From Eudorina sp. 2006-703-Eu-15 (taxonomy: Eukaryota; Chlorophyta; Chlorophyceae; Chlamydomonadales; Volvocaceae): a stretch of 64,000 nucleotides of DNA. The first letter of the stretch is position 1. Every line of letters starts with the position of its first letter. The translations under genes and the position numbers were made by a program. Location of the stretch: the NCBI GenBank assembly GCA_003117195.1, contig BDSI01000080.1, positions 310,001-374,000 of the forward strand, given 5' to 3'. The notes below the pieces were generated by a model. That model saw only the letters and a list, made by a program, of their open reading frames with translations. It was not told the DNA's origin and ran no database searches. This document shows positions 11,601-23,236 of this stretch, piece after piece.

Positions 11601-13841
11601 GCCGCTGCTGGTGGTGGTGGTGCTGATGCTGATGCCACCCGGTCGTCGAGCTGTGCGCCGCCCTGGGATGGCGGCGGGCGCGTCGCCGTTGCAGCGGTGG
11701 GAGGGCGGCGCGGCGCCGCCGGTCCGGCGGCGCTGGTGCCAGCTGCGACGGGCAGCCTCGGCTGCGGTGACGCCAGGCCGGGTGTCGGCGACCCCGGCAG
11801 GAAGCCGTACATTCGCCGTATGAGGGTCAGGTCCAGCTGTGGGTCTGTGGGCGCCGCAGTGCGGGGGCGCGAGGCATGGAGGGGTGCAGACAACCTGGCA
11901 TGATGTATGGGCAGGTTCCGAAGACGGGGGACTGACGGGGGATTGCAGCGCATGCAGCTGCATGGGCGACATCTCGGGCCTTACACACTTCAGTCCCTAC
12001 GCCATTTAGGCTTGCGTGCTGCGTTGCTCCGTCCAACACACGTCCCTGGATTGCATGCTTTCATCGTGCCATTTTGACAACGTCCCGGGGTAACCCCCAC
12101 GCCAGTTACTGCCAGTGTTTTGAGGGAACCGGCGCCCGCCGGTCATCCGGCCTACCCTCGGAACTGAGCGAGGGCAGCGTCAGCGAATGGAAGGCGGCGA
12201 GCGACTCCACGCCCGCGCCGGACGGCGGTGACAGCAAACTCCAGCCAGTTGGAGAGGCAACGGCAACGAGGCTCGCGTCCCCAACGGACGGCAGCGGCGG
12301 TGGCGGCGGTGGCGGCGGCGGCAGCGCCAGAGGTTCCGGCGCCAAGCCGCTACCGCCTGCGCCGGCCTCGGTCGCGCCAGCCCCGGCGAGGCACGTGGCG
12401 GTGGCGGCGGCGGTGGCTGTGGGGATGCGAGCTGGCGGCGGCGCTGCTGGGGACCCCGTGTCGGCCGCGGTTGTGGTGGCCGCGATTGTGGTGGCGGCAT
12501 CTTGCCGGGCCGCCTTCCAGTGCGGAAACAGCGAGCCCAACTGCGACTGCGACTGTGGCTGAGGCTGCGATGGAAACGGAGGCCTAGGCTGCGAGGGCTG
12601 CGACCACCGGTGCGAGGGCGGTTGCTGCAGTAGCTCCCCCGCGTCGGTTGTGGCTGCCGCGGTTCGCGCCCCGGTCGGCTGGCGAGGGGCTTCGGCTGTC
12701 GCCGGGGCGGGTGCGGCGATGGTCTGTGGGGACAGCGGGACGTCCATTTTTGCAATCTATTTGTCGATGGCAGCGCAATAGGTGCACACAAGAAAACATA
12801 CGGCACGTTGTAACTTCGTGTGGCGCGACAGTACGCCTCGAAGCGGCAGCCCGGAAAGGCAAGCGCGGGCGTCAGTGGCCCCGACCTCGCTCACGTGCAC
12901 AAGCTGTCTCGTGTGAGTGAGTGAATGGCTCTGCGCATACACCAAGACAGCCACAGACCGTAACGCAATAACGCAAGACTGATCTGGGTTTTCCTCGGAT
13001 CTGAGCAATCCCGAGCCCAAGCGACGCCCGCACTATGTGCCTTACCGGCGGCGGCTGGGGGCTCAGGGGCTCCAGCGCGAAGTAGGTGCTGGGCGACGCG
13101 AACTGCGGGAGGGCCTCCTCGGAGGCGCCCACACCTGCGGCGCATGTGGAAAGGCGGAAGGTGTATTCGGCCGGTGCAAAACTACGAGAGGACGCGACAT
13201 GGCCACAGCGAATGATGTGGGTCATTTTCGGCGAAAAGCTGTGGGGCTGATGTCATCGAGCAGTGGAATCGGGGTGACGGATGTAACCCACTCGTCCGGC
13301 AGGACTGGGCGGGACAGGAAGGACGGGCACGTGGCATGCGACGGTTGCCGCATGCCGGACACGCCCCGGTCATGTTGCGTGGATGATACTGAGCCCGACC
13401 GGACACGAAGCCATAGGTGAAAGTGCACAGCAACCAGGTACACAGCAAACAGGTACACAGCAAACAGGTAAACAGCAAAGAAGGCGCGCGAGGATTGCAT
13501 TCTGTACCAAGGGGCCCACCCAGCCTCACCACTGAGCAGCCTGCAGCTCAGGAGGGATGGCAGGGGAGTCGACAAGCCGGGTGGCGGCGGAGCCAAGCCC
13601 ACACCAGGACGCGGCGCAGTCGACACTGCCCGCTGCACTCGATGATGCAGGGTAGGTCTCGGCTCATCCGGAGACTGGGGCGGCATTAAACTGACCCATG
13701 GGTCGTAAAAATCGCTGCTGTCTGCTTCCGCCTTGACTTGTGGCCAGCGTGACGCATCGTCGACCGCAGCGGTAACTGGTAACTGGGTCGACCCATATTC
13801 GTGCGACTGGGCCGTTTGCATGGCGGCATTTGAATCGCTCA
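3571..13841 (-). CDS. Giant Pro/Ala/Gln-rich protein with RGG box; exon map partly resolved
   Basis: I do not recognise this gene. Two large exons join in phase 0 across a clean intron. Exon 6343-10530 (1396 codons) ends CAG|GTGAGAG, and exon 3571-5958 (795 codons plus stop) begins after CTGCAG. Further 5' coding blocks are likely at about 10755-11844, 12110-12723 (donor GTAACT), about 13046-13150 (donor GTAAGG) and upstream to an ATG near 13841, but not every junction can be phased. Visible features: poly-Q tracts (about 5642-5676, 7586-7609), poly-Ala (about 6438-6483), an Arg/Gly RGG box (about 8690-8755), basic NLS-like clusters (RKRHRR at about 9895-9910; AAKRRAAG at about 4215-4240), an acidic KEEEEEEA run, and four DPRVG/DPWVG words encoded by a palindromic DNA motif. 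The protein exceeds 2190 residues and looks intrinsically disordered. An RNA-associated nuclear role is inference. It could also be two genes. Confidence 0.55.
5642..5676. repeat. CTG/CAG microsatellite encoding poly-Gln
   Basis: Consecutive CTG triplets on the plus strand read as CAG (Gln) in the giant minus-strand gene. A CAA/TTG poly-Gln run lies at about 7586-7609. Use of both Gln codons argues for selection on the protein tract as well as slippage. Confidence 0.8.
13428..13478. repeat. 15-bp tandem repeat (ACAGCAAACAGGTAC)
   Basis: About three and a half copies of a 15-bp unit, each with a CAGGTA donor-like word on the plus strand. On the minus strand, in the 5' part of the giant gene, it stays open as a hydrophobic repeat. 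I cannot tell whether it is exon or intron there. Confidence 0.7.
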
Positions 13842-13959
13842 TAGGCAGGGGCCCGGCGCCGACCAAATCCGGATGAGTGGATGCGGCGGCCTGGCGGTGC
13901 GGTTGGCGGGCGTTGCCTGCAGCCGCGTCGGGCTGCTTGCGAAGGCTGCGAGACCACAT

Positions 13960-15990
13960 GACCCAGTCTCAGATCTCTGGGCGCGGAGATCGTTTGAATT
14001 CAATCACCGCAAAGTTAAACCCTGGTACGATCACGATGGGGCCTTGGCTTGGGCAGCTGATCCATTACAGGCGAGAGGTCGAGGAATAGATCGCGCACAA
14101 GGTCTCGCGGCACCTGTGGCTTACACTCGGAAGAGTGTTGCACAACCTGCAAGTCCATGACATTGGGGAAGCATGCAAACCTGGGCGACGCCAAGCAAAC
14201 GCAAAGCTGTAGCTGCGGGCAACGTGGCTGAGACATGGCCCGGCCTCACAAACCGCATGTGGCTGTGCCGCTGCCTTACTTCGTCGTCGATTGACAGCAA
14301 GGTGGCACGTTGCGGTGTAGAAGGGCCAGAGTGATGGTAAGGCCAGAAATCGAAATTGGCGCGCGAACCCGATCCTCCGATCCACAAATGCAGACCTGGG
14401 CAAACGTTTGACCTTGCTGCACCGGCCAACTGGGTTGAATGGACAGAGCAACCTCCGCGAAGTAAGGGCTTCCGGGCGCTTCGTCGTGCTTGCGAGCTGA
14501 AGGTCCCGGGGAAACGGCACCTTGGTGGGTAGTGCCTTCTTGTAAAAGAACTATGACGGGTTAACTAGCAGATGTGGTAGCCAGTGGTGCAGCAATGCCC
14601 TTTCCCGCAAGTAACATGGATTGTGATGCGGCAATGCCCAGCGCATGGCCGAGCCCCGGCCTACATTCTCGGCCCCTTGGACGGTTGACTAAGCGCTGTA
14701 CGTGAACGGCTGGCAGCTCCCGCCTGTAAGTGCACGTCACGCGGAAGTGCAGACAGCGACGTAGCCAGTAAATGCGCGATCCTCGTGTGCACACTACGCG
14801 TGCGCCAGTAAGAAACCTGCATTTTGTGGCGGCAGTTGACGGCCTGTCATCGCGGCCCCATCGCGGTGTTCAAATTTTGAACGGACCGGGTGGGGCTTCG
14901 GTCCGGGACTGGGCCGCGAAATCGCGGAGCCCAGGATTCCTCCCCCAAGCTGGCCTATGCAGGCTCCGCGCCACGACCCCCTCACTACTTTCACTGCATC
15001 TTCCGATATACGAGATATCGCTAGGGCCCGCTTCCCCAGAAGCCCTCTGGATGATACAATTTTTTCCTTGCCAGCAGCCATATCGCGTGACGCGCTGACG
15101 CGGATGTACTCTTCGTAACTGTCCTAACTCTTGGACTGCTGTTCAGTGTCGTTGCTTACATGTCTCTGATTACATCACAGCCGCAGGGCCACTGATGATC
15201 ACCTCTCCAACAAGAAAACGTGACACCGTCGTGAGGGTAGCGAAGACCAGCCCTGCCTGTCAGGCATTTTCTGTTTTCCTTGTCAGCCCGGAACAGGTGC
15301 CGCGGACGTAGATGCAGCGCGTCACGCCCGGAACCTGCTCGGCGCTTGGCCATGTAGTGCGCCGAGACGACGACGCATGCTGCCACAGGGTCGCCTTCGC
15401 CGGCCAGGCGGCGCCCGCTGATGCCGAACGGTCGCGGCGGCATCCTCCCTACCGCCATCAGCTCCACCCCACCAGCGCGACCGGTGATACCGCCTCCCTT
15501 TCTGGCCCATAGCTGGAAATCTCCTAGAGAACAAACCCAGTTGCCCTCACGTGTTACAGCAGGCCTTGTGGGACCCTCCGCTGTGCGGCAACTCGCCTGC
15601 ATTGCACTGCACACTATGGTGCGTTGTCCCCGTCAGCGCTGTTGGTCCTGAAGGACCTGCCAGGAGGGGCCCCCGACCAAGTCGGGCACGTGCCCACGCA
15701 GCCAGCCAGTGGCACTGCACTCCACGGCACCGGATGCCTCGCCACCGGGCCCATCCGCTGGGCCGGTACCCGCATATCCGACACCGTGGTCCGAACTCCC
15801 ACACCCCGCAAACAAATCATACCCCCTCCAATGCACCCACATCCATGCCTTCATGTGCGGCGCCGTACGCCCGGCGTCAGCGCTGCACGGCACGAGTGTC
15901 ACGCCGGCCGTACGCGTTGAGTCCGCACGCAACGCACCCGCTCCCTTCCCCCGGGCCCCCGCCCCGCCCGGCCCCCAACCTCGCCGCCCA
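13960..15990. other. Intergenic region between the giant gene and METTL3
   Basis: Only short frames without recognisable homology. Minus-strand TGTAA (plus-strand TTACA at 15554-15558) lies about 430 bases past the METTL3 stop. TGTAA is the usual polyadenylation signal of volvocine algae, so it is a candidate 3' end for METTL3. Confidence 0.4.
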
Positions 15991-18900
15991 TCACGCCACC
16001 AGGCACTTTGTGTTCGAGTCCGGCTCGAAGCCGTACCTCGCCTTGAACCGCTCCCGCAGCTCGGGCTCGAGGATGTTGACCGTGTCCAGCTGGTTGCCCA
16101 GGCCCACCCAGCCGGGGTTCAGGTTGTGCTTGCGGGCAAAGATCTCAAGCTTGCGGGTGCCGGGGCTCAGCCGCTCCAGCAGCGAGTACATCTCGTCGGG
16201 CTTGCGGGACGTCTCGCGCACCTCCGCCACCACCACGTCGCAGTCCACGAACCTGGAGCGGGTCCGGAGGGGAGGGCGGTGGGAGTTGTGATGCATGAAA
16301 GCCCAGACACACCCAAATCCGGGGCTCCCTCCCCGCCAAGTGATTCGGCGGGCCTGGTGGTGCGGGTTCCAGGAGAGGCAATCCTGGCGCGCGCTGGTAA
16401 TCTGGTGTGTTGGCCGGTACGGCTGCGAGACCAACCCCCCGCGGGTGATGGAGGATGGGTTCGCAGTCCTTTGGTAGGGGGTTGATGAGCTGAGGCGCCT
16501 ACGAGCTATCGTATCTGGGCCTGTTGGAACGCCCGGTCGGGAGTCAGTGTCCGCCTTGTACGTGTTACACCCAGCCCGGCGAACAACACTGACTACGGGT
16601 CATACCCGGTTGATGAGACATAAGAGAGCAGGGTCGGAAACCGAGGCAGACGCAGCCAAATCCCCCCCCCCCCGCGTAGGGTTTGGGTTTGGGTTTCACA
16701 GCAATACGATGCTACGTCCGTTGGGCTGCGGCTGCCCGCTTGCTGCGAGGGCCTCCGCACCCCTGTCCGCACCCCGTGTCCCGATGATCCAATCCCCGGT
16801 TCGCCCGCGCTTGTGTAGCTGTACCGCCCGAAGTACGGTACCCCCCTGGGCTGCCCTCCGCCCTCCGGCCCGCACCTGTTGAGCTGCGGGTTGCCCTTGA
16901 TGCCCACCAGGCAGTGCTCCTTGGAGTGGTTGAGCCAGTGGCCGGTGCGGCCGGTGCGGATGAGGCGCTGCAGCTGGTTGGTCTTGACCCAGATCAGCTC
17001 GTCCACCCGCTTGTAGCCCCACTTGGCCAGGCACTCGCGGGCCAGCTCCATCGCGCGACCTGGACGTGGGACAGAGCGGGGTGGGGGCCGGGGGCAAGGG
17101 GATGAGTGCCGCTCTTGTTCACGTGGTGGTTCCGGAGCCGCGGAAACGTCGCATGGTTCCGGGGCCGCGGAAACGGCGCATGTTTCTGGCGCCGCACAAA
17201 CGTAGTGGTTCCGGAGCCGCAGCAAGGAGGAAGACTCGCCTGTGACCCAGACGAAAATGACGCCGTTGTCCTGCAGGCAGCCGATGTTCAGGTTGATCAT
17301 CTCGTCATCCTTCATCGTACCGTACGGCAGATCCTGGTGGATCTCCCAGGGCGGGTCCGCCATGATGATCCCGAACTTGCCCAGCACCGTCATGTCGAAG
17401 GAGCGCACGTCGCAGTTGATCCACTGCGGTTTCGACAGCGCCTGGAGGTACCTGCAGCGCACAGAGGGCGCGAAGGTGAATGTGTACTGTGCATGGGCTT
17501 GTTGGCTGTCAGGGCCTGCTGTCAGGGCCTGCTGTTAGGGCCTGCTGTCAGGGCCTACTGTCAGGGCCTGCTGTCAGAGCCTGCTGTTTTTCAATTTAAA
17601 CCCCCCGCCCCGCCCCCCGCCCTCCATCCCTCCCTCCCTCCCCCCGGCGGTGCCGTACCCACTTTGGCACACTGGCCCGCAGCCGGGCGATCTCGGCGCC
17701 CATGCCGGGCACGTCGGGCTCCGGATCCGGTCGGTAGTGCACGTACTTGCAGGTGCGCATGTTCCTGAAAGGGGGGGGCGGTGGTCAGCGGCCCCACCCG
17801 GGGGGAAGGGGGGGGGCGAGGGAAGGGCCAGGGGGATATAGGAAGTTGGTAGACATATTCGAACTGCGCTGCTGCCAGACCAAAGGTCCCGTGAAGAATC
17901 AACTGTACAAGGTAGGGCCCGATGGAAGACAGGTGGGATCCGATGTGGGTTGGGCTGGGGGAGGCGTACATAGGGTACTGGTGGGTGAGGATGAAGTGCG
18001 CGGACTGCCGCAGCGCGAGGGGTCCGGCGGGGAGCGGTCTGTACTGTATGGTTTGCGGAGCCGGGTTGGGCGGAAGATGGCAGGCAGCGAGGGTTGAGGC
18101 CGCCCAGAGTTTGGGGCAGGGCGGCGGAAATAACGCATGTCGAGGGGCGGAGGATGGGGGGCGGAAGGCGGGGCCGCCGGCGCTGCTGAAGGTAGGGGGG
18201 GACCCAGCGGGAGCGGCAGCTGGCACTGCACGGAGGCACAGTCTCAGGCCGCGCAGAGAGCGCAGCGCCGCGCCGCGCACAATCAGGAATTCGCCACACA
18301 CACACACACACACCCGCTCAGCCCCTTCCAGCCGCCCACAGGCCCCTCTCCCCTCCCTGGAGCCCGCACCTGCAGGTGTCCAGGTAGCTGCAGTTGCCGA
18401 GGGACACATCCGTGTGTCGTTGTACGACACGGAAGAAGTGCAGCCGGTGGCAGGCCACGGAGGCTCCGTTGACCCTGCGCGGCGTCGGCGGCGGGCCAGG
18501 GGCGGGGACGTTTCAGGAAGAAATTGGTAGGCATAGCTGCTGCCAGAGCAAAGGTCCGGTGAAGAATCAACTGTACCTATGATCTCCAGTGTGTGGGCGG
18601 AAAGCAATCCCTGTACATGAGACGGCTCGGGGGTAAAATTGAAAAAAGAAATAAACCCGAAAGACAAGCCCAGGCGCACCAATAAGATCGCATACTTACG
18701 TGGCGAAGTACCTGCACAGCAGTGGAAATCTAGGGACTGCGCGCGGGCGCGTGGCGGCGCTGCCACGCTGCCGCCGGTGCAACAGCAGGCTTGGGGGCCA
18801 TCCCGACCCAGACTCTCATCAACTTCCTGAGCTCCCCCTGCAACCCCCGCAAGTGAATAACAACAGCGAAACCGCAAAGAAGCACCCCAAACGAGATCCC

Positions 18901-21900
18901 TGATCCCCGTGTGCCTTTCCGCTGCCCTGCATACCCCTCGCTTCCTCCCCCTCGCCCCCTGCCCACTACCGCCCCCCTACCTCTGCCCCCGTCCCCCTCC
19001 ACCAATGTCCCGTCTCAACCCGCACCCCCCCGGTCTCACCTCCTGCACTCGTCCTTGGTGAGGTGCGGGCAGTGCTCCCGGATGGCGGACCCGCCTGCCG
19101 TACGGAACTGCTCCACGCGGGCGGATTCCCGGGCGGTGGGTTTGGCCAGGATGTCCAGCAGCTGGGAGCCCCTGCAGGGGACCAAAGGAGGGCGGAAGGG
19201 GGAGGGGACGAGGCACGGGAGGGGACGGGAGGGGACGACGCGATGACGGAGGGCCGGGGAGGGGAGGTGGACGCGGGGGTAGGGATGCTTGCGGATCGGT
19301 GGACTTGGGCTGGGCAGGGGGGTGTTGGGGCGCGACCGGGCGGCGGTCGGCGGCGACTCCCGGTTGAAGGGGCGTGGGGTTCACACATTCACAGGGGTTG
19401 CGGGCCGGCTGGGTGCGGTACGGCTGGCTGTCAGGTGCATTCGGAGAAGGAAGGGGAGGAAGAAGCCAGCCACGCACCCGAACAGGCGGTCAAGACGTGG
19501 TGTGTGGTCTACGCTGGCTGCAGGCGGGGGCGATGTTTTGCCACAGGGGTATGAGGTGGGTGTGGAGATGGGTTTGATGCATGTGGGGGTTCGAAAGCGG
19601 GTCGGCGGTGCTACATAGAACTCTGCTACTTACTTCTCCACCTTGACCTTCTCCTTCACGGACCGCTTGTTCAGCAGCTCGTCCAGGTCAACACCCCCGC
19701 CGCCGCCGGGACCAGCGGCGCCCTTCCCCCCCGGCTCGGTGCGGGCCCGCTTCGCATCCGGTTGTTGCTGTTGCTGAAGCCCCAGGGAGGGCGGGGCCAT
19801 GGGGGAAGATGAATCGCCGGGCGGGATCATGGGCGGCATGGGCGGCGGTATCTGGTGACCCATGGGTCCGCCGCCAGGCGCGCCGCCCACCATGTTGCCG
19901 GCGCCGCCGACCGGGAAGCCCATCATGGCTGGGGGGCCTGCGGGGCCGGCAGGAAAGCCGCGACGGGGGGCAGCGGCGGGGCCAGGGGACATGGGGGTAC
20001 GGACGGAGAACCACAGGTTGGCCGCGGGGGCCCGGTGACGGCCCCAACGCAGGTCGGGGATGGCGTGGGGTATGCCTGGGGTGGTGGCCCCTCCCCCGCC
20101 AGGACCGCACCGCGGGTCTGCACCGCGCTGCCATGACTCCAGGGGACCCCACCCACCTTCACCTCCGCCTGCCACGCAGTTGTGACCTGGGGGGACCGCG
20201 CGGCAAGCACCCAGAGCCCACCTCCCCGGCCCTTTCTGGCCACGCTTTCAGCGCCCCAGGCCACACCCGTCCCCCACCGCACCCCAAGGACCCCTCACAT
20301 ACCACCAAACTCCTCTGCCCTGACCCCCGCGACCCTCTCTGCCAGGCACCTGAGTTCACTGTCCCCGACCTCCCCCCCTCACAGTTGATTCTGGCAGCAG
20401 CGCAGTTTGATTTTGTCTTCCTATATCCCCTCCACACACAGCTCCGCGTGCCCTTCCCCCTCCAGCGGCCAGGACCCCCTCCCGGATCCCCTGCTCACCA
20501 GGCGGTCGCGGGGCCTGGCCCATGAAGCCCTGCGGACCCATCGGGCCCATCTGGCCGAAGCCACCGCCTGGTCCCTGTCCTGCGGCGCCCGCTCCGTGGC
20601 CCCCCGCCGCGCCCATCATCGCTCCAGGGACGCCCATCATGCCCGGGCCGACGGGCGGCATCCCCAGGGCCCCATCCTGCATAAGGCCCCCCATGCCCAT
20701 AGAGCCCCCGGGGCCCATGGCGCCCATGGCCTGGCCCATGGTCTGGCCCTGGACACCGGGTCCCCCCGGGGCCAAGCCCTGCCCGGGGCCCGGCTGCTGC
20801 TGCTGCTGCTGCATCCCCGGGAGGGCCCCGGCGGTCACCCCGGGCTGCTGCGGCGGCGGCGGCTGCTGCTGCCCCGGTGCCTGCCCAGGCTGTCCGGACC
20901 CGGCCTGCCCGGGAGGCTGCTGGCCCTGCGCCTGGCCTTGCTGCTGCTTGTGCCGTTCGGGGTCCTCGATGCCCGTGAGCCTGGTGGCAAATCAGGGTGT
21001 GCAGCGGGGAGGGGCCAAGGCAGGAACGGAGCCCAGTTGTTTTTCCGCAATGGCGCGCAGCGCAGCCGCGGGGCTGTCGTCAATGCGGCCACGTGGGTCG
21101 GCAGCCAAGGCACCCGCCCCCTGCCCTGCCCTGCAAGCACGCGCCAGACAACACGAAATACGTCGACAGCTCCGCTCTCCCACTCGCCCGGGGCATCCAT
21201 CCGTCCTCTGGGGGCAGTACCGCCTCCCGCGACGCCAGCCCGGGTTCACACCTCCCTGCTGCAGCTGCGTGCTTCCCCCGATTCCGTCTCTGCTCCGTCC
21301 TTGCCGCTCCCTTGCACTCCCACCCCTCCCGCGCTGAGGCTGAGGCTCCCTGCGCCCCAATCCCCCGCGCAAACCAAGGCCCCCACTCACCCCCCGCGAA
21401 GTCCAGGGCCTGCTGTCTCGCCATTCTGCTGTCTGCCTGTCTCCCCCGGCGAGGTCCCGGACATGTTTATCAACCGATTCGCTGTCAATCGCAGCCTTAC
21501 CCCCCTTACTGGTTCCGCAGCCTTCCCCACACCCACCTGGTGAGCGCCGGCCGGTCCACCCGGGTCACATACATCCGCACGCCGTCCGCGAAGGCCAGCT
21601 GTGCGAGCTTGAGGCAGTTGAACTCCGCAGTTCCGAATTTGAAGCTGATGGAAGCCAGCTTGTGCAGCAGCGGCTCCGGGCTGGACAGCCCAAGCTCGGA
21701 CAGCGCTGCCTCATAGCGCTCACCCGCGGGGTCCGAGAGGATCTATACAGTGGCGAGGGATACTGCTGGTGTGAAGGCGGGCGTTGCTTGTGTGATTGGG
21801 GAGCGATTGCGGGTGCGTAGTGGACGGGGAGGTACAAACTACAGTGGCCCTGATGCTTACAATACCGACTAGCGCATCCGATGCGTTCCCTTTCAAGGAG

Positions 21901-22264
21901 CATGCAAGGGGGCGGCACTTTCACCCCGGGCGTGGCGCTGACCAAACTGCATTAATTGAACCGGGCTGCTTCAACCGACCTTCTTGTGCAGAGCCTGGAC
22001 ATCCAGCGGAATCAAAGTTGTCGAATCGAATAAGCATCCTGTAATTATGTTGAACAGTGTCTTTTCCGCCTCTGCTTTAGCTGGCTCCCGGGGCACCTCA
22101 ACCGACGCTGGAATAAAGAATTTCCATTTACCCAAGTCCCTATTTCTGAATACCAACTTTTCGCGGAGTGCGCGTATACGCTCGCGGACCTCTTTGCGCT
22201 CCTGTTCCTGTCGCTGCTCTGGAGTTGGCTCGCTCGCCGCCGCAGGCTCTGCTGAGGTCTCCAT
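15991..22264 (-). CDS. METTL3: METTL3/MTA-type mRNA m6A methyltransferase, complete, ten exons
   Basis: Ten exons chain without a phase error: 21980-22264, 21537-21742, 20499-20980, 19634-19937, 19040-19171, 18370-18474, 17659-17764, 17240-17441, 16876-17059 and 15991-16252. They give 755 residues. METTL3 transfers methyl from SAM to adenosine N6 in mRNA, with METTL14, in the nucleus. Visible: a charged N-terminal helix region; a Gly/Met/Gln/Pro-rich tract (about residues 164-420); a Cys/His region (about 460-515, ending TCKYVHY) at the place of the METTL3 CCCH zinc fingers; the MT-A70 domain with catalytic DPPW at 569-572, then [60 protein letters not shown] and LGNQLD. The wording is closer to plant MTA than to animal METTL3. 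The intron at 17060-17239 has a GC donor. The start is the ATG at 22262-22264. Confidence 0.95.
16310..16512 (-). repeat. Dispersed repeat copy inside a METTL3 intron (reverse orientation)
   Basis: The reverse complement of this stretch matches 55517-55720 along most of its length (shared words CTCGTAGGCGCCTCA, CCATACCGGCCAACAC with small changes, AGGATTGCCTCT, CGCCGAATCAC). It also matches part of 53565-53700. It lies within the METTL3 intron 16253-16875. Confidence 0.75.
17506..17586. repeat. 14-bp tandem repeat in METTL3 intron
   Basis: About six copies of CAGGGCCTGCTGT with single-base variants, lying wholly inside the METTL3 intron 17442-17658. Confidence 0.8.
17851..17910. repeat. Short interspersed intronic repeat, copy 1
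   Basis: Contains AACTGCGCTGCTGCCAGA and GTGAAGAATCAACTGTAC. It lies in the METTL3 intron 17765-18369 and is the longest copy of a small family also seen at 18519-18577 and 20384-20440, with fragments near 32181 and 41303. Confidence 0.7.
18297..18314. repeat. CA dinucleotide microsatellite
   Basis: About nine CA repeats within the METTL3 intron 17765-18369. Confidence 0.85.
18519..18577. repeat. Short interspersed intronic repeat, copy 2
   Basis: Shares GCTGCTGCCAGA, CAAAGGTCC and GTGAAGAATCAACTGTAC with copy 1, with an internal deletion. Lies in the METTL3 intron 18475-19039. Confidence 0.7.
20384..20440 (-). repeat. Short interspersed intronic repeat, copy 3 (reverse)
   Basis: The reverse complement reads through AACTGCGCTGCTGCCAGA directly into AATCAACTG, so it lacks the middle block of copies 1 and 2. 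Lies in the METTL3 intron 19938-20498. Confidence 0.65.
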
Positions 22265-23236
22265 TTATACCGACATCTTTAAGACAACAACCTGTAGCCC
22301 TGCAGGGGATGCGACTTTGCAAATAGGCCCGCCCGGTGTCGTACACCGCGGTACACGGCTTGCATGCACGGCTTCTGTTCCCACAAGTACCTGTCGATAG
22401 CCTCATAGCCACCGGAACACGATAGTTGCTGAACCGCCTTGCGCTACCGGTTCACGTTCCATCTTGCCCGTTCCTCCCACAGCGCCCACAGTAACGGTTG
22501 AGGACCATGCTGCCGCCACCTCCGGGCGGCTTCGGGCTGCAGGGGGCCGCGACTCGCGAGGGCTGAACTCGGATTTGCTCAAGGATTTGCTACCACGGAG
22601 GCTGACCCGGCTTACCCCGGCTTACATCACAGAATCTACCGCACTCCCTTGTGACAAATCACAAGGCGCCCTGTCGCTAACCTGCATGGCCATCAACCAT
22701 GTTCACCAACTCCGTGCCATGACTTGCGGAACAACCCAAGCGTGCTGGTGCTTGATTGCATGTTGCATCCGGGCTGCTGTGATATCCACCGCGATCGACA
22801 TACAGCCTGCGAAGCGTGCCGTACGCAGCTCGTTCTGGTGGGCCCGGTCGGAGCGACCGCAGGTAAGTTGGGTGGCGAACGCCCGGAAAACTGTACTAGG
22901 AACGCAGCCCACGGCATGTGCGTCTATGTCGCAGCCTGGCACTGGCAGATCTAACATCTACGGGTATGGGACTCTGCGGTATTTGTAAGCGTGCGTGGAA
23001 CGGGACAACATCCAAATAGCGCCGGTTATGACGGTTGAGCGAAGGAGCGAAATGGGGCGCCACACAGAGGAGAAAGTGCCTTCTGCGTAGCGGGACAGAC
23101 CGGGACAAAATATCTAGGTATAAATAATCGAATTCCCGGCTTTGGGCAAAGCCTACTGTGTCCGTAGCGGGCACCCTTGCAGCCACAGTCGGAAGCCATT
23201 CGGGTTGGGCAAATTTTCGATAGTATGGGCATGGTT
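22265..23236. other. Region between METTL3 and the mobile-element locus
   Basis: Contains the presumed METTL3 promoter and 5' UTR. The frames here (for example plus-strand 22464-22988) are unrecognised and lack splice or homology support. Confidence 0.4.
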
